Of a DNA stretch of 20,369 bases, positions 1 through 8,990 are shown in pieces. Where the stretch lies: NCBI GenBank assembly GCA_003339415.1, contig PDHQ01000160.1:57881-78249 (forward strand). The letters run 5' to 3'. Within the stretch, counting starts at the first letter, position 1, and each line of letters begins with the position of its first letter. Position numbers and translations under genes: made by a program. The DNA comes from Ophiocordyceps camponoti-saundersi (nom. inval.) (Eukaryota; Ascomycota; Sordariomycetes; Hypocreales; Ophiocordycipitaceae). The notes below the pieces were generated by a model. That model was given only the letters and a program-made list of their open reading frames with translations. It was not told the origin of the DNA and made no database searches.

Positions 1-4
1 GGGG

Positions 5-5
<1 letters not shown>

Positions 6-58
<53 letters not shown>
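6..58. repeat. Uninterrupted poly-G tract at the start of the window
   Basis: Fifty-three consecutive G residues, preceded by GGGGC and followed by AGGGGGAG. Nothing else in the gene-containing part of the window resembles it. It may be a contig end, an assembly artefact of a G-calling sequencer, or a real poly-G/poly-C tract. On the minus strand it lies just beyond the possible 3' end of the PXA-domain gene. Confidence 0.9.
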
Positions 59-59
<1 letters not shown>

Positions 60-263
60 GGGGGAGACAACAGCTCAACAAACGTCCTTGTCCTATCATC
101 TCACTCCAATGATCCAAGGGTTCAAGCGCCAACAATGTAAGACAACTGGGGTCCGTGGAGGAGGGGAGGACGCAATCGCTTGATTGGTGAGACAAGGATA
201 TGGGAACGATCCGGCGACGGCTCATGTGCGCTTGAGAGGTGGGCCGAGACTCTCGCTTGAGGC

Positions 264-1396
264 TCAAGGGGGTTTGGTTGGTGACGTGGAAAAAGCTTTC
301 CCTCTTAGCCTGACTGACCTATCGACGGCGCCATCTATGCCAGCGACGTGTCCCGGGCCATGGACAGCTCCGAACCGTGCGAGCGATAAGAACCCCTCTA
401 GCCAAGGCATCCTCGAGCCCAGCTCCAATAGATTGCCGGCGCAACGCCACGCGGCGAACTCCAGGACGGGCTTCTTGGTTGTAGAGGAGGGGAAGGGGGA
501 AGAGGAGGCGCATGAGCGTCTAGGAGGTAGAGACGACGACGTGGCCAGGGCGCCGACCAAGAGCCAGATCCAAGACAGCAAGGCCAATGCGACCTTGACC
601 ATGGATCGAAGCCAAGTCTGGACAACCGGGCTTTTCGCCGACACGGTGACCTTGGGAGACGGACTCTTGTGCTCCGGATTCCGAGCTAGGATGCATATAC
701 CCTCCAAGATGAGCCATGGCTGGGCCGCCTTTCCAATGACGAGGTTTCCGATGACGAGCTCGGAGAAGATCTGCCCCACGAGCGCCGTCAAGCACGGGTT
801 CTCGAGGTCTTCCGTGGGGAGCAGAACGGCGAGAACGGCGTAAACGAGGAGCTGGCGATAATCCGCTTCGTTTTCAAGCTGGTCGGCATCCAGAGGCGGA
901 AAGGGACAGAGAGCGTGGTATGCCTGATGCAGATCTATGACGAGCGGCGGCTGGACAGGTGAGTTGCGAGCCGCGCGATATGCTTTACATCACAGTCAGC
1001 AAGACCAAAGGAGATACGACGAGGAAAAGCCCATCTTCTCTCCTTGTTCTTCTTACCTGATACATGCTGGTCAAGCAACTCAGGCAACTCGTCCAACAAC
1101 AAGCTGACCAAATCCAGCTTCCGAAGGCGCTGCTCCAACGCACGAGAGCAATGGGCGACGACGTGAACAATCTCGGCAACAAACGTCTCGTCCGTCGTCA
1201 TGTTCCCGTACCATCGCTGGACGTACTCTCGCAGCACAATGGCCAGCAGCGCGTAAAGCTCGATGTCGACGTCATTGCGGCTCGTCAAGGGCGGAAGCTG
1301 CGTTTCCTTGTCACGCGTCTGTTGGGGGCAGAGCGTTCGCCGAACGAGCGCCTGCGTCGCCCGGTCCGACTCCGTTTCCGGACCGACGACGCTCAT
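264..1396 (-). CDS. PXA-domain (PX-associated) membrane protein, two exons
   Basis: Exon 1 is 1396-1057, the intron 1056-983 and exon 2 982-264, giving about 352 residues. The intron begins GTAAGA, has a GCTGAC branch point and ends AAAG; splicing joins residues DQHVS to AYRAARNSP in frame, as PXA domains require. Visible hallmarks are VDIELYALLAIVLREYVQRW near residue 42, a helix ending LLDELPELLDQHV, then YHALCPFPPL and FSELVIGNLVIGKAAQPWLI. PXA domains occur in fungal Pxa1 and in Mdm1/SNX13-type proteins at endomembrane contact sites; this short form appears to lack PX and RGS domains. A hydrophobic segment (ALALLSWIWLLVGALA) follows the domain, then a conserved-looking block RMPWLEGFLSLARFG. 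The N-terminal ATG at 1396 lies a short distance before the domain, which supports it. The C-terminus is uncertain: after GIDGAVDR the frame runs only a few residues to TGA at 264, and a GTCAGT there could be another donor site. The domain call is firm; the exact end is not. Confidence 0.8.
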
Positions 1397-2050
1397 GGCC
1401 GGCCCGGGCTTCGGCTCATGGCACGTTGAGCCAAGGTTGAGACGGTAGCAGGCAGGCCGCCGCTTGGGCCGCAGGCGGGCGGACTAGAGAAACCCGGCAC
1501 CGGCGGGAGGGCGCACTGTGGCACTTGCTCTTGGAGAGGCATGTATTGTGCGATTATGTAAGCGTCAACGACATTGTCCATCTACACACAAAATTGCGAA
1601 CCCACTTTCTAAACCTTACACGACATCAAGGGAGAAATAACACATTCTCAGAGTCTTCATTTTTGATAAGCCGGTTGCTAAAACACTGCTTTTCATCATG
1701 TCAAAGTCTCATAAGAAACAAGCTGACCTTGTTAACGCCCCTTTCCCACTCCCACAGCACCATACATATATGATATACCAATATACATATGTATATATCC
1801 CTTCAACAGTGGCAAAACCGCGTCCATGTCACGAGCTTGGATGAGAACGGACTAGATGCCGTGCAAGTATAACTTTCGGTTAGCTGAGTCTGTATGTATA
1901 AATCTTTGGCTGAAGCAGGCGGGTGTTATACCAAGTATCATTATACTTGGCCAATGATCCATATGTCTAGGTCATCTACTTCGTCTGTTCAAGAGATACG
2001 ACGTGCTAAGTATCCTTGGTCGTCGTCTCATACCTAATCCCTTCGTCAGC
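1397..2050. other. Intergenic region: PXA-gene promoter and MSS51 3' flank
   Basis: No convincing gene. It should hold the promoter and leader of the minus-strand PXA gene (right of 1396) and the 3' untranslated region of MSS51 (left of 2051). An AT-rich stretch with alternating TA steps lies at 1761-1800. A perfect 8-bp inverted repeat is at 1931-1950 and is listed separately. Short open frames here have no recognisable protein character. Confidence 0.6.
1931..1950. repeat. Perfect inverted repeat, 8-bp arms, 4-nt loop
   Basis: CCAAGTAT, spacer CATT, then ATACTTGG. It lies about 100 bp beyond the MSS51 stop codon, so in the MSS51 transcript it could form a small hairpin in the 3' untranslated region or near the poly(A) site. 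The arms are exact; any function is inference. Confidence 0.6.
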
Positions 2051-3594
2051 CTAGCTTCTCATCTTCTTAGACACCTCAGGCACGTACCGTTTGCCTCGAA
2101 AGGCCCATACCCCCCAGTTACCGCAGCTCACGTCCTGCGGATCCATGTCGTTCAAGTCCCACCGCAAACTTCGAAACAGATTCTCTCCAGGCTCCAGCAA
2201 AACGTCAAACTCTCCCTTGGACTGCTTCTTCACCCAGTCAATGTCACGCTCCAGGTCAAACTGTGTGTAGCCGGTGCTGATAATTGGCAATTTGGTTTCC
2301 AGCAACATCGGCAGCGTCTCCTCCCATTCGTGGCTGCTCGCCGGATGGCCGAGACCCGGGTGAAAGAGCACGAAGCAGTCAAAGTAGGGGTCGTAAGGCG
2401 CAAAATAGCCCGTCTTGTGAATGGTGTGGTAGTAGTCCACAATCGTGCTGATCTTCATCTGGTACCAAACCCGGTCTTCCACTACGGCGCCAAATGGGTT
2501 CGACGCTGTACGCTTGGGTAGCGGAAACTCGTCGTCTCGATTCGCCATGCTTTCGGGACCAATAAAGATGAGGTGAAGCCTCGTCGCCGGGAATAGGTGG
2601 GCAAGCTGCACCCAGATCGGTCGCGGCAACGACGACTCCGCCCGCGCTCCCAAAACGAATATCCTCATCGCCGGCGGTTCTGGCTTCAGTTCCCTGACAC
2701 TGAATCCACGGCCGTTCTTTGGCGGGTGTAGATTATACCTCAAAGCTGTCACATGTGAGCTGAGCAATCCCCGTAGTCGCTTTCTTCGTCAAACGCACCA
2801 CTTAGACTCTTTAGCCCTTCCACCGTGAGGCGCTTGCCTTCCTTAAAGTCGTATGGACTTAGCTCGTGCAATACACTTCCGATGGTGACCGGATACGTGA
2901 GGAGTCGCGTAATCTGTCTCATCGACCGGTCTGAGTCGACAGCTCTAAACTCTCGCGTGTACATGAACGTGTCCCAGCTCGTCATGTTGACAGCCGCCTC
3001 CTCAAGCTGAAAGTCCGGCAAATTGCCCTCATGAAAGACTCTACCGGACCGGAGGTCGTGGTCGTCTTCGTTAATCTGGCGTAGCGTGTCGCATATTTTC
3101 AGGTGTTCATCGTAGTGATCCATCCAATGTTCCTTACTGCAATAAACGGGAAGCCCACAGTCAGGACACTCGAAATTTACATGGGCCGGTGCCATCCTTC
3201 GTCCTCTCTCAGCACTAGCTCTCCCAGGCGCCGGTCCCACCGTCGGCAGCCTGGTCAACTGATGGTCTGGGTGCGGGCAGTAGGCTTGTTGCCTTATGAA
3301 TGCCGCTCGACGTCTAAATTCGGCCACAGGAGACGACGAGAAGTGATGAAACAGATTATCTGGCTTCAGCAGCACCGATGTCGGGGCAGAACGTCCATCT
3401 ACCTCGGCGACGGCCTCTGTCTTGGACCTGGGGCTTGTCGTGAAAGCTCTAGCATCGGTGATGCGCCGGTTCGATATGCGAAGACGACCAGAGGCCAGCG
3501 AGACTTCGCAGCTTTTTGAGACTGCCTGCCTGCGTAGAGGCGCAGAGCATCGGCCACATAGCGCCAGCGTCGCTCTCCTCAGCGCTGGTTCCAT
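2051..3594 (-). CDS. MSS51: Mss51-like mitochondrial COX1 translational activator, MYND-type zinc finger
   Basis: Exon 1 is 3594-2799, the intron 2798-2746 (53 nt, GTGCGT...GACAG) and exon 2 2745-2051, giving 496 residues. Splicing joins EGLKSLS to ALRYNLHPP, restoring the family sequence. In yeast Mss51 activates translation of COX1 mRNA and couples it to cytochrome oxidase assembly at the inner mitochondrial membrane. The N-terminus is rich in Arg and Ser with few acidic residues, as expected for mitochondrial import. The zinc finger reads CPHPDH (from residue 106), then CPDC (143-146) and YCSKEHWMDHYDEHLKIC (to about 168). Next come a conserved block with MTSWDTFMYTREF and LLTYPVTIGSVLHELSPYD, and the C-terminal domain with LGARAESSLPRPIWVQL, DCFVLFHPGLGHP and ISTGYTQFDLERD. 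The length fits filamentous-fungal members. It is divergent to RSE1 across 285 bp. The assignment is from recognised family motifs; whether it activates COX1 in this species is inferred. Confidence 0.93.
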
Positions 3595-3879
3595 TGGGGA
3601 AATAAACAGGGACGAGCCTGAGGTCGGGTGAAGCTCAGGTGGAGCTGAAGTTGAGGTGGGTGAATAATGGATTATCTCAGCCCGGCCGCATCAATAGTTA
3701 TTCCACCGCCAAAAGTTTTTGGGCGAGCTTCCTCACCTTTTCCCATTCGCCAACCACCCACAGCATCACCACCACCACATCTCTCACCAGAGCCTGTGCA
3801 CATACGAGAAAACGCGTCAATAATCAAAAGAAACCCTCTCGGGGCCGCGCAGGCTTGACTGCGCCCTGGAAAAGGGATC
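3595..3879. promoter_or_regulatory. Short divergent promoter between MSS51 and RSE1
   Basis: 285 bp separate the two start codons, so both genes must draw on this interval. The half near MSS51 is purine-rich on the plus strand (GGTGGAGCTGAAGTTGAGG), which gives MSS51 a pyrimidine-rich leader. The half near RSE1 is rich in CCACC/CACC and CT runs (around 3745-3795). I see no clear TATA box. The extent is set by the start codons; no element was identified with certainty. Confidence 0.5.
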
Positions 3880-6800
3880 ATGGCTACGACTTCGAACCAG
3901 TTCCTTTACTCGCTGACGATCCAACCGCCAAGTCACATCGTTCACACGGCTCTGGGGCAGTTTGGCGGCACTCGAGAGCAGCTCATCATCACCGCTGCAG
4001 GCTCACAATTAACGCTGCTGCGGCCGGATCCAAATCTCGGAAAAGTTCTCACTGTTCTGACACACGATGTCTTTGGAATCATCAGGTCGCTCGCCGCCTT
4101 TCGCGTCACTGGCAGCAGCAAAGGTGCCTTATTTGTTCTTTCTCTTCCGACCTTGTTGGATCGTTTCTTGGCAGGCAAAGCGAGTATTAGCTGACATCTA
4201 TTCACAAAGACTTCCTCATTATTGCGTCTGATTCGGGCCGCATCACCATCGTCGAATACTTACCCGAGAAAAATCGCTTTTCTCGTGTGCACATGGAGAC
4301 GTACGGCAAGTCCGGCATACGGAGAGTGGTCCCGGGCGAGTATCTCGTTTGCGATCCCAAAGGCAGGGCATTTCTAGTTGCCTCGGTGGAAAAGAACAAG
4401 CTCGTCTACGTGCTCAATCGCATCGCGGGCGCTACCACCGAAGACAACTTAGCGGCCGAACTCACCATTTCTTCTCCACTCGAAGCTCACAAGCCCGGGG
4501 TTCTTGTAATCTCCATGGTGGCGCTTGACGTGGGATACTCAAATCCTGTCTTCGCCGCTTTGGAAGTCGATTGCTCCGAAGTCGATCAAGACGTAACAGG
4601 AGAGGCTCTGAACGATATCCAGACCCACCTGGTGTACTACGAGCTTGATCTGGGGCTGAATCATGTCGTCCGAAAGTGGTCCGACGTTGTTGATCCGACG
4701 GCTTCGATTCTCTTCCAGGTCCCAGGCGGAGGTGACGGTCCTAGCGGTGTCCTCGTCTGCGGGCACGAAAGCATAACCTATATGCACAGCAATCAAGAGC
4801 CCTTGCGCGTTGCGATCCCTCGACGGAGAGGCGCCACCGAGGATCCAGCCCGGAAACGAACCATCGTCTCTGGTATCATGCACAAGCTCAAAGGAAGCGC
4901 CGGCGCCTTCTTCTTCCTCCTGCAGACCGAGGACGGCGACATGTTCCGAGTCACAATGGACATGGTTAAAAATGAGGCGGGAAAACCCACCGGAGACGTC
5001 AAGCGGCTCGTTATCAAGTATTTTGACACTGTTCCCGTGGCTACCAGCTTCTGCATCCTCAAATGCGGCTTTCTCTTCGTTGCCAGTCAACATGGCAACC
5101 CCGGTTTCTATCAGTTCGAGAAGCTCGGAGACGATGATTCCGAGTTGGAGTTCACCAGCGATCAATTTCCCGTAGACCACAGGGCATCATACGATCCCGT
5201 CTACTTTCACACGCGGCAGCAGGAAAACATCACATTGTTCCAGAGCGTCCCCTCCATGAACCCCCTCATGGACTGCAAAGTTGCCAATTTGGCCGGAGAT
5301 GACGCGCCTCAGATCTACACTGTTTGTGGTAGCGGAGCGCGGAGCTCGTTTCGAATGCTGAAGCACGGGCTTGACGTCACCCACATCGTTGGTTCTCAAT
5401 TGCCTGGAACACCGTCGGCTGTCTGGACGCTCAAGTTGAGGCGCGGAGACGAGTTTGACGCGTTCCTCGTCCTTTCTTTCAGCAACGGTTCCCTCATCCT
5501 CAGTATCGGTGAGACGGTGGAACAGGTGGACGATTCGGGCTTCTTCACTGAGGTGCCTACCCTCGCCGCACAGCTCCTCGGCGACGGCGGCCTGCTTCAG
5601 GTCCATCCCAAAGGGATCCGGGTCGTCCGTAACGGTCAGCCCGATGACTGGGATGCTCCTCAGCATCGCTCAATCGTCGCCGCCGCGACCAACTCTCAGC
5701 AGGTTGCCATTGCGCTGAGCTCGGGCGAGATCATCTATTTCGAGGCCGACGATGAGGGCAATCTCAACGAGTTTGAGGACAGGAAGGCCATGGCAGGAAC
5801 CGTCACTTGTCTAAGCCTGGGCGATATCCCCGAAGGAAGGCTCCGCAGCTCTTTTCTTGCCGTCGGTTGCGATGACTGCACGGTGCGCATTCTCAGCCTG
5901 GACCATGGGTCGACGCTCGACAACAAGTCGGTTCAGGCCTTGACGGCTGCTCCCACGTCCTTGGCCATCATGACCATGGATGATTCCTCTTCCGGCGGCT
6001 CAACGCTCTATCTGCACATCGGCCTGCACTCGGGTGTCTACCTGCGTACGGTCCTGGATGATGTATCCGGCGAGTTGACCGACACTCGCCAGAAATTCCT
6101 GGGTCCCAAGCAAGTCAGGCTCTTCCAGCTCACTGTCGAAGGCAAGACCTGTGTTCTTGCCCTGAGCTCCCGCCCCTGGCTCGGGTACCCCGACCCCATT
6201 ACCGAAAGCTACGTCATGGCCCCTTTGAACTATCCAGAGCTGGTTTGGGGCTGGAACTTCACGAGTCCTCAATGCAAGCAGGGCCTCGTGACAATTCATG
6301 GAAAAGACCTGAGGTAAGTTGAAAGGCACAGACTTCTTCTCCCCAGCCGCTCGTTGCGTGATGAAAGACACAAAAACCCGATGCCCGAGAGGCTGATGAG
6401 GGTTTACGCTTATTATTCATATCCAATTGTTCCTTCTGATGCACCAGATTTTTCTCCCCTTTTTCATAAGACTCGGAAGTGACTGAAGTACTGACTCGGC
6501 CACAGTATTCTGTCGATTGACCGACTAGGAGATGCTCTCACCCAAAAGTCGATCCCTCTCACGTACACGCCAAGGAAGCTCATCAAACACCCAGAGCAAC
6601 CTCTGTTCTACACCATCGAGTCTGACAACAACACTCTCCCAATCCATGTTCGGGAGCGGCTGCTCGCCGATCCCGGGGCGGTCAATGGTGATGCAACGAT
6701 GCCTCCTCCGGATATCTTCGGTTACCCGAAAGGCAACCGTCACTGGGCATCGTGCATCAGCATCATCGACCCGATGGGCGAGGAGCCACAGGTGCTGCAG

Positions 6801-7820
6801 ACGATTCACCTGGACAACAATGAGTCTGCCGTCAGCGCCACTGTGGTTCCTTTTGCAGGGCAAGATGGGGAGAATTTCTTGATCGTCGGTGTCGGGAAAG
6901 ACGTCATCGTCAACCCTGCGAGCTTCTCTGAGGCATCCATTCACGTTTACCGTCTTAACGATCACGGTCGCGAGATTGAGTTTGTCCATAAGACCCCGGT
7001 CGAGGAGCTGCCGCTAGCTTTGCTACCCTTTCAAGGAAGGGTTCTGGCTGGAATCGGGAAGGTCTTGCGCGCCTACGACCTCGGAATTCGACAGCTGTTG
7101 CGAAAGTCCCAGGCTGAGGTGGCGCCAGAGAAGATTGTCTCTCTCAATACGCAGGGCAATCGCATTGTTGTCGGCGATCTCTACCAAGGCATCACTTATG
7201 TCATTTACAAGCCGGCGACGAACAAGCTGATACCGTTCGCCGACGACATCGTCCAGCGATACACGACGTGCACGACCATGGTCGACTACGAATCTGTCGC
7301 CGGCGGTGATAAGTTTGGCAACCTGTACCTCGTGCGATGCCCCGCCAAAGTGAGCCAGGAAGCCGACGAGGAAGACTCAGGCATCCACTTGGTCAATGCA
7401 AGGCCCTATATCCACGGATGCCCGAAGCGACACGACCTCGTCTGCCACTTTTACGCCAACGACATTCCCACCAGCATCACCAAGACCAGCCTCGTTGTCG
7501 GAGGCCAGGACGTGTTGCTTTGGAGCGGAATCATGGGGACCATAGGCGTTCTCATCCCTCTCATAAGCAGGGAGGACGTCGATTTCTTCCAGAGCTTGGA
7601 GTTGCATCTTCGCAGCGAGGACCCGCCGTTGGCAGGACGCGACCATCTGATATATCGCGGATACTACGCCCCGGTGAAGGGCGTCATCGACGGCGACCTA
7701 TGCGAGCGGTACAATCTTCTCACGCAGGAAAAGAAGGCGATGATAGCCGGAGAGCTGGACCGCTCCGTTCGAGAGATTGAGAGAAAGATCTCGGTATTGA
7801 AGGCCTCTATACTCGGATAG
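3880..7820 (+). CDS. RSE1: Pre-mRNA-splicing factor RSE1 (SF3b subunit 3, SF3B3/SAP130 orthologue)
   Basis: Exons are 3880-4123, 4210-6313 and 6506-7820, giving 1,220 residues, the expected size. Intron 1 (86 nt, GTGCCT...CAAAG with GCTGAC) joins AGSS-like VTGSSK to [14 protein letters not shown]. Intron 2 (192 nt, GTAAGT...CACAG with CTGAC) joins HGKDL to [14 protein letters not shown]1 is the large WD-like scaffold of SF3b in the U2 snRNP, which holds SF3b1 at the branch site in the nucleus. The protein is a chain of beta-propeller repeats: an MMS1-type N-terminal region (about residues 75-600) and a CPSF-A-type C-terminal region (about 850-1190). Signature stretches are [106 protein letters not shown] and [17 protein letters not shown] short extra loop ([10 protein letters not shown], about residues 153-163) is longer than in the sequences I recall. 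The start at 3880 ([17 protein letters not shown]) matches the family N-terminus. Confidence 0.97.
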
Positions 7821-8096
7821 ATCTGCAGTGCAAGTCGGCTAACAAAATGAACCAGGATGTCCGAACCCGATCTGCCTTTTAATCCACCAGACAGGCCATC
7901 TCCGGGCACCATGTTCGAGTTTTGTTCTGACGTACTATACAAACGCGGGTTGCAGCGCTCGCGATTATCCTGCTCGTCCTATCTCGGGACAGGAGCAGAG
8001 GACAGTCGATCGTGTATTTGCGGCACGATGTATGGAATTGCCGGCCTTCCAGCGCTCGGTATCCGCTGACGTGGCGCATGGCGCCCACAGACCTAG
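7821..8096. other. Convergent 3' intergenic region between RSE1 and the LysM gene
   Basis: 276 bp between two stop codons on opposite strands, so it holds both 3' untranslated regions. A short plus-strand open frame begins MSEPDLPFNPPDRP near 7857, but it lies entirely in this tail, has no family resemblance, and I do not call it a gene. No clear hairpin terminator or strong poly(A) signal is visible. Confidence 0.5.
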
Positions 8097-8903
8097 TCAC
8101 GGACGTCGGTATCCCTTTCCCCGTTTCCGAACCCCGGCGTTGTCGCCTAACCTTGGCTGGGGGTGATCTCTGCCCCAGGACTCGTCATCCAGATACGTGT
8201 CTATGGCAGCGCCCAGATGATAGTCTGACTGCTCAAGGTAAAACAAGGCGACGTCATAGTCCGCAACTTTGCAGGATATCATGAAGCGACGGATCTTACT
8301 TTTTTTCAACTCCTCCTCCTCGCCGAGGACCGGGCATGGCGAGAGACTGACACCGGCATTATGATATCCTCCAGGGATCAGAATGGTCTTGCGACCGAGG
8401 AGCAGGTAGTCGCTCGTGATATTGTTGGTCTGTCTCAGGACAGGGACCGGGACGTGGTAGCGGAGCGAAAGAGCGGTGATGGTGTCGCGGTCGTGGTCAA
8501 GGAAGTGAAGGATGTCATCGGAGTCACCCTTCTCTGGCGCCGTCTTCTGGCCATCATCTCCGCCAATCTTGGTGGTGAGAGACGGGGAATACGGAGGCGG
8601 CGGAGGGATGGCGACGGCCGCCGTAGTGGCGCGCGTGGTCGGAACGGATGTGTAGGCTGGGGGGTCTCTCAGGCCCTGCGGCAGAGGCGAGGGTGAGGTG
8701 GACACTTGACAATAGGGGCAATAGGTAGCAAATCGTCTATTGCTCTGGAAATGGGTGTCAACTGGGTGTAGGCTCGAGAGGCAGGGGATTCGGCGGACCT
8801 GGATGCAAGTGGCGCAGACGAATCTGGCGCAGCACTGCAATCTCCGACCGTCGGCCGAGGAGACGGAAAGAAGAGTGGCGCAGGTGCAGCAAGAATCCAT
8901 CAT
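8097..8903 (-). CDS. Intracellular LysM-domain protein with cysteine-rich N-terminus
   Basis: The unspliced frame gives 268 residues. Removing a likely 54-nt intron at 8798-8745 (GTCCGC, GTTGAC branch, TTTCCAG) gives 250 residues and leaves the frame unchanged. The N-terminus has no signal peptide and is a zinc-ribbon-like cysteine cluster: CCTC at 5-8, CC at 24-25, CATC around 30-33 and CPYC at 62-65. A Pro/Thr-rich linker (about 70-110) follows. The LysM domain (about 131-178) shows HFLDHDRDTITALSLRYHV and the ending RKTILIPGGYH. The C-terminal segment (about 200-245), with CKVADYDVALFYLEQSDYHL and GAAIDTYLDDESW, resembles a small helical UBA-like region. Related fungal proteins and animal LYSMD proteins are cytosolic with unclear roles; this is not a secreted chitin-binding LysM effector. 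The gene converges on RSE1, and its promoter side abuts the RIPped repeat block. Confidence 0.85.
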   Translation of the reverse strand: MMDSCCTCATLLSVSSADGRRLQCCARFVCATCIQVRRIPCLSSLHPVDTHFQSNRRFATYCPYCQVSTSPSPLPQGLRDPPAYTSVPTTRATTAAVAIPPPPPYSPSLTTKIGGDDGQKTAPEKGDSDDILHFLDHDRDTITALSLRYHVPVPVLRQTNNITSDYLLLGRKTILIPGGYHNAGVSLSPCPVLGEEEELKKSKIRRFMISCKVADYDVALFYLEQSDYHLGAAIDTYLDDESWGRDHPQPRLGDNAGVRKRGKGYRRP

Positions 8904-8990
8904 CTCAAGGCGAATGCTGCAAAGTTTATAATAAGGCCGGCGATAAATATTATACAGGCGGCACTTATCGGGGAATAAGATATTAGAAAG
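8904..8990 (-). promoter_or_regulatory. Residual promoter/leader of the LysM gene before the RIPped block
   Basis: Only about 60-90 bp of normal-looking sequence lie upstream of the LysM start codon before CA and TG dinucleotides vanish. On the minus strand this includes a TATA-like AT stretch at about 8943-8954 and another (TTATAAAC) at about 8924-8932. The interval is certain; that it is the working promoter is inference. Confidence 0.35.

Noticed and set aside
184..843. Open frame of 219 codons on the plus strand
   Set aside because: It lies antisense to exon 2 of the PXA gene, whose minus-strand sequence shows family motifs; the plus-strand protein shows none.
3639..4190. Open frame of 183 codons on the plus strand
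   Set aside because: It overlaps the promoter and first exon of RSE1 in another frame and has low-complexity His/Thr/Arg content with no family resemblance.
4539..5180. Minus-strand open frame of 213 codons inside RSE1
   Set aside because: It is a shadow of the strongly conserved RSE1 exon 2.
8361..8696. Plus-strand Arg/Gly-rich open frame
   Set aside because: It is antisense to the LysM gene; the Arg/Gly content comes from its Pro-rich linker read backwards.
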